Shown in pieces: positions 36,634-45,017 of a stretch of 64,000 nt of DNA. A program made the translations under genes and the position numbers. Location of the stretch: the NCBI GenBank assembly GCA_017626045.1, contig JAGAJP010000060.1, positions 1 to 64,000 of the forward strand, read 5' to 3'. The notes under the pieces were generated by a model that was not told the origin of the DNA, made no database searches, and saw nothing but the letters and a program-made list of their open reading frames with translations. Source of the DNA: Muribaculaceae bacterium. GTDB lineage: Bacteria > Bacteroidota > Bacteroidia > Bacteroidales > Muribaculaceae. The first letter of the stretch is position 1. Each line of letters begins with the position of its first letter.

Positions 36634-37452
36634 TTATTTGCTGATGCCGAATGTCGCTATCGGGATTATTGTCGCTTCTACCATTGAGGGACTGATGATG
36701 CCGTATTCCCCTTCTTTGAGAGCGGATGCAGGGATGGTTATGAGATAGGACGATTCTCCGTATTTTGTGGCGTCAAATGGAAGATAGCCGTTCTTGCGTT
36801 CCTTTTCGGTCCCCAGAAGGGAAGACGAGAACACCTTCCACTGAACCTTGCGGTCTTTCTTTCCTTTCTTGAACTGCACCACGCGAAGGAAGTCCATCGG
36901 GTCGGTATTGTTGTTTTCGGCACGGTAGATGATGCGTACATCGTTCCCTTGCGGGATTGTATATGCCGACTCCTTGCCGTCAAACACGATATCCATGCCA
37001 TTGAACCCGGCAAGGTTGTCGACACTGTACGCTATGTTTGAGACGCCGGCAGCCGTTGACATTGTCTGAATCCCGCCCATCACGGCGCCGACGCTTCCGC
37101 CAGCCATAGCAACACCGAAGCCTACACTTCCGGCTACATCGGCAACACCGCCCGCGATTTTCGCGAACTTACTCATGCCAGACTCATGCTTTTTGAACTC
37201 CGCCGTCTCCTTCGGAAGTTTGGAGAACGTAGAGTCAGATGTCAGGTAGACATAACTGTTGACGAACTCAGGTTCCGGCACTGTTACCGTGTTCTGTGCA
37301 ACCGCACTTCCGGAGAGTGCAACCGTTGCAAAAGCAAGAAAAAACCTTTTCGTAATTATTGAAGATTTATGTGTTACTATCTGATTTTCAATATACAAAT
37401 TTAACAAAAATCTTCGATATATGCAAATATTTTGCCAATAAAAATGGCGCAT
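36634..37452 (-). CDS. Exported protein with glycine/alanine-rich hydrophobic segment, function unknown
   Basis: A 272-residue protein not recognised. A signal-peptide-like helix is at about residues 36-53 (ending SGSAVAQ). Residues 93-140 form a glycine- and alanine-rich hydrophobic stretch (FGVAMAGGSVGAVMGG) with glycine-zipper spacing, which might insert in a membrane. The C-terminal half looks beta-rich. The ATG overlaps the upstream stop as TAATG, favouring translational coupling from 37452, although this leaves a 35-residue leader before the signal helix; a TTG start further in is an alternative. It is the last gene of a four-gene leftward unit. Confidence 0.6.
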   Translation of the reverse strand: MRHFYWQNICIYRRFLLNLYIENQIVTHKSSIITKRFFLAFATVALSGSAVAQNTVTVPEPEFVNSYVYLTSDSTFSKLPKETAEFKKHESGMSKFAKIAGGVADVAGSVGFGVAMAGGSVGAVMGGIQTMSTAAGVSNIAYSVDNLAGFNGMDIVFDGKESAYTIPQGNDVRIIYRAENNNTDPMDFLRVVQFKKGKKDRKVQWKVFSSSLLGTEKERKNGYLPFDATKYGESSYLITIPASALKEGEYGIISPSMVEATIIPIATFGISK

Positions 37453-38096
37453 TAATCCTCAAGTAGAAAACTGTAGATCGGATTTGTTTTCACGAAATCG
37501 AAATCTTTAAAATTTAATTCTTTATTGTTTTTCAGTTCATTCGCATCATCGATATATGAGATCATAAGTTCTATTGGCAAATCATGTCTGCTTTTTGAAG
37601 TATATTTCAAAGTCTTAATGATAGTCTTTGGATCATCTTTGTCGAACACAAAGATAGTCTTTATAACCTTAGAGGTATCATTCTTTTCCTTTATTGTCGC
37701 AAGCCCGAATAGATATTCTGGGGAATCGGATTTTTCATACTCCTTAATATCCTTACGATATGACGAAGTGGCATCAATAAGTGTTCGTGCAAAATCCATC
37801 GCTTCTTCATCTGTTTTTACAGATTGATCACTAAAAGCCATTCCCAACAAATACATCCCGACTATTCCGGCTGAATTCTTACGTGATTTTTCAAGAGTAT
37901 CAGCCCACAATGCCGGCATCTTAGTCTCAATAAAGGAAACGGAGTGGATGACATTAGAAGTATCAGGAGCCATCACACTGTCAATAGCCTCTCTTGCTAT
38001 TTCAGCATTACGATTGTTAACTTGGTGGTGACTTGAACCGCAGCCAGCCAGACAGGCAAACAGCCCGATGACGGCAAAAATCAATAGTTTCTTCAT
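37452..38096 (-). CDS. Small lipoprotein, function unknown
   Basis: A 214-residue lipoprotein with lipobox CLAGC (C19) after a KK-led hydrophobic signal. The mature part is charged, alternates helix- and strand-like patches, and carries no recognised motif. It overlaps the next gene by one base and follows the MORN-like gene by 33 bp, so the two belong to one transcript. AT-rich codon use fits its mobile-island neighbours. Confidence 0.65.
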   Translation of the reverse strand: MKKLLIFAVIGLFACLAGCGSSHHQVNNRNAEIAREAIDSVMAPDTSNVIHSVSFIETKMPALWADTLEKSRKNSAGIVGMYLLGMAFSDQSVKTDEEAMDFARTLIDATSSYRKDIKEYEKSDSPEYLFGLATIKEKNDTSKVIKTIFVFDKDDPKTIIKTLKYTSKSRHDLPIELMISYIDDANELKNNKELNFKDFDFVKTNPIYSFLLED

Positions 38097-38129
38097 TTTT
38101 GGAAATAATTTAAAATGATTGACGATTTC

Positions 38130-38867
38130 TTACCATGCATATGATTGTTCCTTTTCAAAAGGACTTATATAACCATATTTATTTTCACATAGAGTAGGCA
38201 ACTTGGGACGATTATTATCATAAAATGAAAAGAAAACTTCGCTAAACTTTTTCCCAAACATTAGTAAATCCACGACAATAGACATATAAACACCATCCTC
38301 CATGACTGGGGTTTTCTGTCCTAATACATCTAATTCATATGCACTGACGCAATTGGACTCTTGGTCATATTCAATTACGCGAGTAGATCGTGGATTGATG
38401 ATTTTCCAAGTTCCAATTCTTTCTCCGTTTGAACCAAAATTACAATAGATTGTATCTGACGACTGAACTATTTTATTTTCTCCTACAAGCCTTCCATTAT
38501 GAAAATTATACGTTTCTCTTGGCTGCCGGGACTTAAGCAAAGACTTATCTGTTGTAGTAAATTTAATTGTCGTCTGACCTTCAAGGAGACCTCTTTTGTA
38601 ATTGTACTCTGTTACTGTGGAATTGGTCTTATTTTTTATTGTCGCAATCCACTTGCCTTCTCTATATCCATCCTTGTTTTCGCCTTTCTCTGTATAGTTT
38701 TTCTTGGTGAATTCCATTAAACCGTCAGGTACTTTGATACCATCCTTTTCGTAATAATGGAATGTCAATGTCCCATCTTCAAATGGAACAGTCGTAACTT
38801 TTCTTTCCTGAGCATTGGAAAGCATTGCTGACAACAGCAATAAAGCTAATAGGATTAACTGTTTCAT
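38130..38867 (-). CDS. Secreted MORN-like repeat protein
   Basis: A 245-residue protein with a signal peptide (LLLLSAMLSNAQ) and short repeats of the toxin-antitoxin-type MORN pattern: GYREGKWIATI, RGLLEGQTTI, NGRLVGENKI and GERIGTWKI. Such repeats form extended beta-sheets in envelope proteins and immunity-like factors; no enzyme motif is present. It lies between the repressor (36 bp upstream) and the lipoprotein, within a leftward operon. Low GC content suggests foreign origin. Confidence 0.65.
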   Translation of the reverse strand: MKQLILLALLLLSAMLSNAQERKVTTVPFEDGTLTFHYYEKDGIKVPDGLMEFTKKNYTEKGENKDGYREGKWIATIKNKTNSTVTEYNYKRGLLEGQTTIKFTTTDKSLLKSRQPRETYNFHNGRLVGENKIVQSSDTIYCNFGSNGERIGTWKIINPRSTRVIEYDQESNCVSAYELDVLGQKTPVMEDGVYMSIVVDLLMFGKKFSEVFFSFYDNNRPKLPTLCENKYGYISPFEKEQSYAW

Positions 38868-38903
38868 AACAATAATATATTGGTATTATTCAAATAGTCT
38901 TTG

Positions 38904-39434
38904 TTATTTTTTTTCTAAAATAGAAACCAATCTGTCAATAATCTTGCGCTGCTCTGACATCTCGGTAATAACTTGATTGGTGTTTTGCATTGCAAGATTA
39001 TTTCCTTCTATAGATTTTGCCATATTATCTATGGATTTTTGAAGAGTCTCGAGTGATTTACCCGTCTGGGATAATGCTTTTTCAGTAAGCGCGTTCTGAG
39101 CTTGAAGACCTGATATGAAATCCTTAAAGAGTTTTTCAGAATTATTCATCATATCATGACCCACATTGCCCATTACACCAATTCCTGATTCAACCGTCTG
39201 GGTCTTTGGAGAGCCGGGATTGAGCATTTCTCCTTCGCCCGTTTTCAGCCATTCAAGATTAATCTGAGGAAACGTGCTCGCTATCTTATGAAGAGTCCTG
39301 TCGGTGATGGTTTGTTCTCCGATCAACATTTTATTAAGATTGGGAGGTGCAATTTTACTCAAATTTGCCAAAGAATGTTTGGTTAATCCAAGGGTCTCTA
39401 TTACTTGTTTAATTCTATTTACTCTATCATTCAT
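38904..39434 (-). CDS. Phage CI-like repressor with coiled-coil C-terminus
   Basis: A 176-residue regulator. An N-terminal helix-turn-helix (about 5-60; LTKHSLANLSKIAPPNLNKM) is followed by INLEWLKTGEGEML, a segment typical of Bacteroidetes phage-type repressors. Residues 95-175 are a long heptad-rich helix that would give dimers or tetramers. There is no LexA/S24 peptidase domain, so induction would not be by RecA self-cleavage; the BRO protein of the island is a possible antirepressor. It heads the leftward unit and faces the rightward early genes across a divergent control region. Confidence 0.8.
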   Translation of the reverse strand: MNDRVNRIKQVIETLGLTKHSLANLSKIAPPNLNKMLIGEQTITDRTLHKIASTFPQINLEWLKTGEGEMLNPGSPKTQTVESGIGVMGNVGHDMMNNSEKLFKDFISGLQAQNALTEKALSQTGKSLETLQKSIDNMAKSIEGNNLAMQNTNQVITEMSEQRKIIDRLVSILEKK

Positions 39435-39488
39435 GTTAATATTTGTTAAATAATCTGATTATATTTTTATAAATATTATATATTATAT

Positions 39489-39583
39489 TATCTTTGCAGA
39501 GTAAAACCTATGCAACGTCAATACATAGTTTATTGAGGTTAACACAAGTTTACAAAGTTAATAAATTAACTCATAATATCAAA
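39489..39583. promoter_or_regulatory. Divergent phage-like control region
   Basis: On the minus strand TTTG (39580-39583), a 19-bp spacer and TAACTTTG (39553-39560) form a full promoter for the repressor. On the plus strand TATCTTTG (39489-39496) is a -7 for the early genes. GTTAA/TTAAC inverted half-sites (39538-39570 region) overlap the leftward promoter and could be operators. The whole gap 39435-39710 is very AT-rich. Confidence 0.6.
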
Positions 39584-39710
39584 ACAAAATAATGAACTGC
39601 ACGAAATCTTTTGGATAAGGATCAGGCGCAAGAGTCATTAGAAAGTTGGATTAGAAATATAACAAACGATAATAATAAACCAAGGATTAATAATATAAAA
39701 ACAGATATAT

Positions 39711-39974
39711 ATGGATAATAATATTACAAGAGTGGTCGATCTGATACAGGGCAAACCGAAGAGAATAGTCGTGCCTGACAATGACTATTTCCCCTTTGTG
39801 GATATATCTGAACTCATAGAAGAGATCGAGGTGGGTGAGATTATTTCCTTTCCGGCGAAGAAGGATTCCATAGTGAGAGTCATGGCAGCGAGAATTGGCA
39901 AAGAGCTTCAAAGGGATTACCGTTGCCGCAGAAACACCAAAGAAAAGACTATCGATGTGTGCAGGTTTGTCTAA
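39711..39974 (+). CDS. Small phage-type hypothetical protein
   Basis: An 87-residue protein, acidic in the middle (DISELIEEIEVGEIISF) and basic at its end (KELQRDYRCRRNTKEKT). Not recognised. It is the first rightward gene after the control region, a position often held by early regulators. It overlaps the next gene by 20 bp. Confidence 0.55.
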   Translation: MDNNITRVVDLIQGKPKRIVVPDNDYFPFVDISELIEEIEVGEIISFPAKKDSIVRVMAARIGKELQRDYRCRRNTKEKTIDVCRFV

Positions 39975-40146
39975 GGTTCTGAAAAGAAGAGCCAATCTTC
40001 TCTATCGGTTACGTCGAAACGGCGTTGACTGCAGTCTTCAACGCAAGACGATATATCTGCCGTTTGAGACAAGTCCGATGATGTATCCCCAAATCAAGAG
40101 ATTATGCAATGAATACCATTTCGATATTCAATACGTGATAATATAA
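39955..40146 (+). CDS. Small basic phage-type protein
   Basis: From ATG 39955 this gives 63 residues, basic at the start (KVLKRRANLLYRLRRNGVDC) with a strand-rich end. An upstream ATG at 39895 would make a 60-bp longer overlap with the previous gene and is less likely. No family is recognised; a DNA-binding role is only a guess from charge. Confidence 0.45.
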   Translation: MCAGLSKVLKRRANLLYRLRRNGVDCSLQRKTIYLPFETSPMMYPQIKRLCNEYHFDIQYVII

Positions 40147-40156
40147 TTATAATATT

Positions 40157-40420
40157 ATGTTTACAAGGAATCAAGCGAAGATGATAGCCGAAGAACTCTT
40201 CAAACTCATAAGAGGCGACGTAGTGGAGGCATCGAAAGAGATAACCCACATAGAGAACGAGGAGTATCTGACCCCGAAGGATGTGGCAAGGATATTGGGA
40301 TGGCATTATATGACCGTATACAAAAAGAAGGATGAACTTGGGTGCTACGTGAGAATAAAAAACAGGATCTTCTTCCCGAAATCCAAATTTCACCAGGTTC
40401 TGCAGTCAGGACGGTTATAA
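40157..40420 (+). CDS. Helix-turn-helix protein, excisionase/DUF3853-like
   Basis: An 87-residue protein whose second half (EEYLTPKDVARILGWHYMTVYKKK) is a MerR/excisionase-like winged helix, ending with the R-I-K-N-R-I-F-F-P segment usual for such wings. Its size and place among early genes of an integrative element suit an excisionase or replication accessory. The call between these is open. Confidence 0.65.
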   Translation: MFTRNQAKMIAEELFKLIRGDVVEASKEITHIENEEYLTPKDVARILGWHYMTVYKKKDELGCYVRIKNRIFFPKSKFHQVLQSGRL

Positions 40421-40431
40421 CACTTATTATT

Positions 40432-41382
40432 ATGTCGGAAACTAAACAACAGCCATATTTTCCGCACAACGCAAACTCCAGGAATGATGACAATCTTATC
40501 AGATTGCGTATGCATCACGGAGTGGCAGGATATGGTGTATACTATATGCTGCTTGAAAGACTCAGGCTTGCGGAGGGTTATCAATGCGCTCTCGATTACG
40601 AGATACTCAGTTGGGACCTCGATTGCGGTCAAGAACTAATACGGTCGGTGATCTACGATTTCGGACTATTCGTCATCGTGGAGGATGGACAGATGTTCCA
40701 AAGCGTGGAACTGAACGCATACATGAAGCTTATGGAAGATAAGAAAGCGGAACGGGCAGCAAGGGCAAAGGCCGCAGCTGATGCGCGTTGGGGCAAATCG
40801 GTTGCCAACATACCGGTAGATACTCCGCAGGAGACTCCCCAAGTTGCGAAGAAAGAAGAATCAAGTAAAGAAACAGTTGTCAAAGAAGACCGACTTGAAC
40901 GGGAACTGGAGATAATGAAAGCCGATGAAGAATGGCTTGGTGTTCTTTCGGAATCAACAGGAAAAACGAAAGCGGAACTTATCGAGTCTTTCCCAAAATT
41001 CAAGCAAAGATGCATTCTCAACAATATAAAAAATGGTCATAAGGATATGCAGGACGCTTATAAACATTTTGAGTCGTGGTTATACAAGTCCGGGCTGCTG
41101 AAGACAAAAACTGACGAGAACAGACCGCGCTCAAGTAAAAAGACAGAATCTGAGATACGACAACAGAAAGACGCGGAGATCAATGCGCGAAACGAGGAAT
41201 ATCAACGCAGGGAGACGAATAGTCGAAAACCTGAAGAGTGGGTCCGAAATCAGGGATATGACCCGCAGGAGGTGACTTTATTACAATTAATGAGCCCGGG
41301 ATGGCGAGAACAGAATCCACCAACACATCCGGAATGGATTGGAAAAGATATTACAGAACCGGTAGAAGTGGAAGCAATATGA
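40432..41382 (+). CDS. DUF4373 (Lin1244/Lin1753-like) phage replication-type protein
   Basis: From ATG 40432 this is 316 residues. The N-terminal 100 residues (YFPHNANSRNDDNLIRLRMHHG, GYGVYYMLLERLR in pieces) match the DUF4373 domain found in phages and mobile elements, probably a winged-helix DNA-binding fold. A lysine/alanine-rich linker (AERAARAKAAADARWG) and a charged C-terminus resembling DnaD-type tails follow. The longer frame from 40342 would overlap the previous gene by 79 bp. It is likely to act at a replication origin, by family analogy. Confidence 0.72.
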   Translation: MSETKQQPYFPHNANSRNDDNLIRLRMHHGVAGYGVYYMLLERLRLAEGYQCALDYEILSWDLDCGQELIRSVIYDFGLFVIVEDGQMFQSVELNAYMKLMEDKKAERAARAKAAADARWGKSVANIPVDTPQETPQVAKKEESSKETVVKEDRLERELEIMKADEEWLGVLSESTGKTKAELIESFPKFKQRCILNNIKNGHKDMQDAYKHFESWLYKSGLLKTKTDENRPRSSKKTESEIRQQKDAEINARNEEYQRRETNSRKPEEWVRNQGYDPQEVTLLQLMSPGWREQNPPTHPEWIGKDITEPVEVEAI

Positions 41383-41528
41383 AAGCCACGACGGTAGAGG
41401 AACTCATCTACATTCTGGAGACGTTTGACGCGGAGCAGTTGGTGACCATCGGTCACTATAACGGAAGGAACTGCATCATTGTGGGTGATCATCGCACACT
41501 CATCAATCTCCCTTTGGAATACAGATGA
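41379..41528 (+). CDS. Very small hypothetical protein
   Basis: A 49-residue frame starting inside an ATGA overlap with the preceding stop (MKATTVEELIYILETFD). The sequence is well-behaved (helix then two strands) and the overlap supports translation. No family recognised. Confidence 0.5.
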   Translation: MKATTVEELIYILETFDAEQLVTIGHYNGRNCIIVGDHRTLINLPLEYR

Positions 41529-41569
41529 CAGAGTTGATGAACATGTAATTACATTAATGCGCATACATC

Positions 41570-41785
41570 ATGAATTTCAAGGAATATTATAAAAAACTAA
41601 AGGATGCCAAGAAGCCGCCGTCGCCGGCTCAACAATTCATAATCACTCTTTCCGCCAAGACCGGGAAAAGCCAGAAGACCGTCCGCCAATGGCTGTCGGG
41701 TATTCAGATTCCAAGTGGTGATGCAAAGAGAATCATCAGCGAGGAAACAGGGATACCTGCCGAAGAATTATTCCCTTTGTCATAA
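41570..41785 (+). CDS. Small helix-turn-helix protein
   Basis: A 71-residue protein with SAKTGKSQKTVRQWLSGIQIPS and EETGIPAEELFPLS segments, a clear XRE-like helix-turn-helix ending as many such phage regulators do. It sits 14 bp upstream of the cytosine methyltransferase and may regulate it; that is inference. Confidence 0.65.
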   Translation: MNFKEYYKKLKDAKKPPSPAQQFIITLSAKTGKSQKTVRQWLSGIQIPSGDAKRIISEETGIPAEELFPLS

Positions 41786-41799
41786 TAAAATCAGATATC

Positions 41800-43419
41800 A
41801 TGATAGACTTATTATATATCGACCTCTTTTGTGGAGCCGGAGGCACATCCACCGGAGTCAACTCCGCACTGCTTGATGGTGACAAATGCGCCAAGGTTAT
41901 TGCATGCGTAAATCATGACACGAACGCAATCGCATCTCACAAGGCGAACCATCCTGATGCACTTCATTTCACAGAGGATATCCGCACTCTTGAACTTTCT
42001 CCACTTATGACACATATTCGCAAATGCCGTCGCGAGAATCCGGAAGCATTAACAGTCCTTTGGGCTTCTCTGGAATGTACCAATTTCAGCCGAGCTAAAG
42101 GAGGACAGCCCCGCGATGCCGGCAGCCGGGCACTTGCCGAGCATCTGTTTCGCTACATAGAGACAATAAATCCCGATTATATTCAGATTGAAAATGTGGA
42201 GGAATTCATGTCATGGGGCAAAGTCGATGAAAACGGGAAACCGGTTTCACGCGACAGAGGCAGCTCCTATCTCCGATGGGTAAACAAAGTCAGACGTTAT
42301 GGCTACGACTTTGACCACCGAATAATGAATGCCGCAGATTACGGCGCCTATACATCACGCAAGCGTTTCTTCGGCATCTTTGCTAAAAAAGGACTTCCGA
42401 TCGTATGGCCGGAGCCCACCCACTGCAAGAACGGAAGCAAGGGTTTATTTTCCGACCTACAGCCGTGGAAACCGGTGCGCGAGGTTCTTAACTTCTCCAA
42501 TGAGGGAGAAAGCATATTCGGACGCAAGAAACCCCTTTGTGAGAAAACTCTTGAGAGAATACACGCCGGACTTGTAAAATTTGTGGCAGGTGGCAAGGAT
42601 TCATTCATGGTCAAATACAACTCGATGTCTCAGCATGGCAAATACGTGCCTCCATCACTTGACGACCCATGTCCGACAGTCGCTACACAGAACCGGCTGG
42701 CATTGACACATGTTTCGTTTCTGTCAAAGCAGTTCAGCGGTAATCCGGCAGACAAGAACATATCTGTTGACGGTCCCGCAGGAACCATCACGACAGTGGA
42801 TCATCATGCATTCATATCCGTATGCTATGGAAATGGATATAACCTTCCACTCGCGCAGCCGGGACCGACACTCACAACAAAAGACAAACTTGAACTGGTA
42901 AGTGTTGACTTCATCGCAAACGAGTATTCCGGCGGAGGTCAGATTTCGAGTATCAATCAACCCAATCCGGCACTATTGACTAATCCCAAGCAAAAGCTCG
43001 TGACATGTGACCGGTTTCTTATGAATCCACAGTTCAACTCTCCTGGTTCTTCCGTCGAAGACCCATGCTTCACGCTAATCGCGCGGACGGACAAACGTCC
43101 TCCTTGTCTTGTGGTCACTGAATCCGGTAATGTGGCTATACAGATTCTTGAGACTGACTCGCCCATGATGGTCAAGATAAAGGAATTTATGGCAATGTAC
43201 TGCATGATTGACATCAAGATGCGGATGTTGACAATCGAGGAAATGCTATCTATACAGGGATTTCCAGAGGGCTATGTGCTAATCGGCACACAAGCCGAAC
43301 AGAAGAAATACATCGGCAATGCCGTCGAAGTCACGATTGACCGGAGACTGTGCGAGGCTCTATGTTCCGGTCTTAGAGATTTCAATAATGGCAAATATAT
43401 CTCATTCCAAATCGCATGA
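41800..43419 (+). CDS. DNA (cytosine-5) methyltransferase with repeated target-recognition region
   Basis: This 539-residue enzyme would methylate cytosine at C5. Motif I is DLFCGAGG (8-15), the catalytic cysteine is in ASLECTNFS (C93; the usual PCQ is ECT), motif VI is ENV (131-133), motif VIII is SRKRFF, and motif X is KKYIGNAV near the end. Between VIII and IX five segments of the form D/Q-P-x-P-T-L-T recur at about residues 288, 323, 351, 385 and 419, each followed by a hydrophobic strand. No restriction enzyme is adjacent, so it is an orphan, probably phage-protective, methyltransferase. It overlaps the adenine methyltransferase by 32 bp. Confidence 0.88.
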   Translation: MIDLLYIDLFCGAGGTSTGVNSALLDGDKCAKVIACVNHDTNAIASHKANHPDALHFTEDIRTLELSPLMTHIRKCRRENPEALTVLWASLECTNFSRAKGGQPRDAGSRALAEHLFRYIETINPDYIQIENVEEFMSWGKVDENGKPVSRDRGSSYLRWVNKVRRYGYDFDHRIMNAADYGAYTSRKRFFGIFAKKGLPIVWPEPTHCKNGSKGLFSDLQPWKPVREVLNFSNEGESIFGRKKPLCEKTLERIHAGLVKFVAGGKDSFMVKYNSMSQHGKYVPPSLDDPCPTVATQNRLALTHVSFLSKQFSGNPADKNISVDGPAGTITTVDHHAFISVCYGNGYNLPLAQPGPTLTTKDKLELVSVDFIANEYSGGGQISSINQPNPALLTNPKQKLVTCDRFLMNPQFNSPGSSVEDPCFTLIARTDKRPPCLVVTESGNVAIQILETDSPMMVKIKEFMAMYCMIDIKMRMLTIEEMLSIQGFPEGYVLIGTQAEQKKYIGNAVEVTIDRRLCEALCSGLRDFNNGKYISFQIA

Positions 43420-44116
43420 GGATATGGAAACATTCGGAAACATAACACTTCACCATGGCGATTGCCTCGATCTGCTTAGGGAAATACCTGACAAATCCTT
43501 CGACCTCGCGATAGTGGATCCTCCGTATTTCTCGGGTCCCGAACGTCGTGGATTTTACGGCAAAAGAATAAGCACAACCGGAATAAAACGTATTGACTAT
43601 CCCAAGTCTGATAAATGGGAGGTTCCCGATGAGGATTATTTCCGCGAGTTGGAGAGGGTAAGTCGATTCTACATCGTTTGGGGATGCAACTATTTCAACC
43701 ATCGGTTTGCCCCGGGTCGTATCATCTGGGATAAATGCAACAGTTCGTCAACATTCTCCGACTGTGAGATTGCCGCGACCAATCTATTCACATCCGTCCG
43801 GCTGTTTCGCTACATGTGGAACGGTATGCTCCAAGGCAAATCGATGAATGAGGGCTGGATTATGCAGGGCAATAAGAAACTGAACGAGAAACGGATTCAT
43901 CCGACACAGAAGCCGGTAGCACTATATGCCTGGCTGCTGACGCAATATGCCAAGGAAGGTTGGCGAATACTTGACACCCACCTCGGAAGCGGAAGCAATG
44001 CGATAGCATGCGAAAAACTCGGCTATTCCCTTTTGGGAATCGAGCTGGATCAGCAATACTATGTTGCGGCCAGAAAAAGAATTATGGAATTACAAAAACA
44101 ACCAACTTTGTTTTAA
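43388..44116 (+). CDS. Site-specific DNA adenine methyltransferase (beta class)
   Basis: From ATG 43388 this is a 242-residue enzyme. Motif IV DPPY is at 44-47, and the SAM-binding motif I is near the C-terminus as DTHLGSGSNAIAC, the order that defines beta-class N6-adenine methyltransferases. HPTQKPVALYAWLL precedes motif I as usual. A second possible start is at 43424. It overlaps the cytosine methyltransferase gene, and no endonuclease is near, so the pair is probably anti-restriction or regulatory. The target site cannot be read from sequence. Confidence 0.85.
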   Translation: MANISHSKSHEDMETFGNITLHHGDCLDLLREIPDKSFDLAIVDPPYFSGPERRGFYGKRISTTGIKRIDYPKSDKWEVPDEDYFRELERVSRFYIVWGCNYFNHRFAPGRIIWDKCNSSSTFSDCEIAATNLFTSVRLFRYMWNGMLQGKSMNEGWIMQGNKKLNEKRIHPTQKPVALYAWLLTQYAKEGWRILDTHLGSGSNAIACEKLGYSLLGIELDQQYYVAARKRIMELQKQPTLF

Positions 44117-44135
44117 TCACTTAATATCAATCAGT

Positions 44136-44561
44136 ATGACAAATTTATTTGAGACAAAAGTCCGTTATGACAAGACGATGGATAACGGAAAGGTAAAGAA
44201 AGTGACAGAGGCATATCTCGTGGATGCCATCACTTTCTCTGAAGCGGAAGCGAAGACAATCAAGAGACTCACTCCGCTTTTAGGTGGTGAATTTACCGTA
44301 GCCGCCATCAAGAGAATGAAGATTGAGGAAATATTCCGGGATGAAAACTCGGACAAATGGTGGACTGTAAAGACCAATCTTATTTCATGTGATGAGAAGT
44401 CCGGGAAAGAGAAGAAAACACCGTCTCTTGCACTCGTACAGGCAGACGATGATGTCGATGCTCGGGTACGCTTCAAGGAAGGAATGAAGGGTTCGATGAC
44501 CGACTACGAGATAATCGGCATTAATGAGACCAACTATATTGATTTCTTTACAAATACTTAA
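44136..44561 (+). CDS. DUF4494-type phage protein
   Basis: From ATG 44136 this is 141 residues. The pattern (VRYDKTMDNGKVKKVTEAYL, DAITFSEAEA, KWWTVKTNLI) matches DUF4494, a small family found in Bacteroidetes phages and mobile elements with no known function. It lies 19 bp after the methyltransferase and 4 bp before the next gene, in the same early-gene unit. Confidence 0.68.
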   Translation: MTNLFETKVRYDKTMDNGKVKKVTEAYLVDAITFSEAEAKTIKRLTPLLGGEFTVAAIKRMKIEEIFRDENSDKWWTVKTNLISCDEKSGKEKKTPSLALVQADDDVDARVRFKEGMKGSMTDYEIIGINETNYIDFFTNT

Positions 44562-44565
44562 GAAA

Positions 44566-44940
44566 ATGGCTAAGACCAAAGAACAGCAGGCAGATTCTTA
44601 TGCCAATGAAAGAGCCGGCAACCTTGATGGCTACTATGTCATTTATGATGCGTTCATCGCTGGTCACGCCGCCGGTGAGCAGTCCATGTGGATAAAAGTG
44701 GATGCTGACAATCCTCAGACACTTCCTAAAGTGGATCAAACCGTGCTATGCTGTCTCAGTAGCGAGGAGTTCATTGTTGCGAGATTCGACCACATTGAAA
44801 GTCATGAACTTAATGGGAAAGAATACAACGAGGCAGAATGGTGGATTGAGGATGGATGTGACAGTTACACTCTTGGCGATGAAGTCATCTATTGGATGCC
44901 GATAACGCCTATTCCCTACATAAACACCGAGAAGATATGA
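44566..44940 (+). CDS. Small phage-type protein with DUF551-like end
   Basis: From ATG 44566 this is 124 residues. The ending EVIYWMPITPIP and the AEWWIEDG and VLCCLSSEEF strands resemble DUF551, found in many phage and mobile-element proteins. Function is unknown. It is the last rightward gene of the early block. Confidence 0.6.
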   Translation: MAKTKEQQADSYANERAGNLDGYYVIYDAFIAGHAAGEQSMWIKVDADNPQTLPKVDQTVLCCLSSEEFIVARFDHIESHELNGKEYNEAEWWIEDGCDSYTLGDEVIYWMPITPIPYINTEKI

Positions 44941-45017
44941 CACCGACACCGACTGAACAGCGACCGACGCAAATTTTAATTTCCCCGAATTCGGGGGAAT
45001 TAAAACTGGAGTACGAT

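Noticed and set aside
39591..39614. Short ATG-led reading frame (MNCTKSFG) before the early phage genes
   Set aside because: Only eight codons with no evidence of a leader-peptide attenuator hairpin.
41800..44116. Restriction-modification system
   Set aside because: Two methyltransferases are present but no endonuclease-like gene is adjacent.
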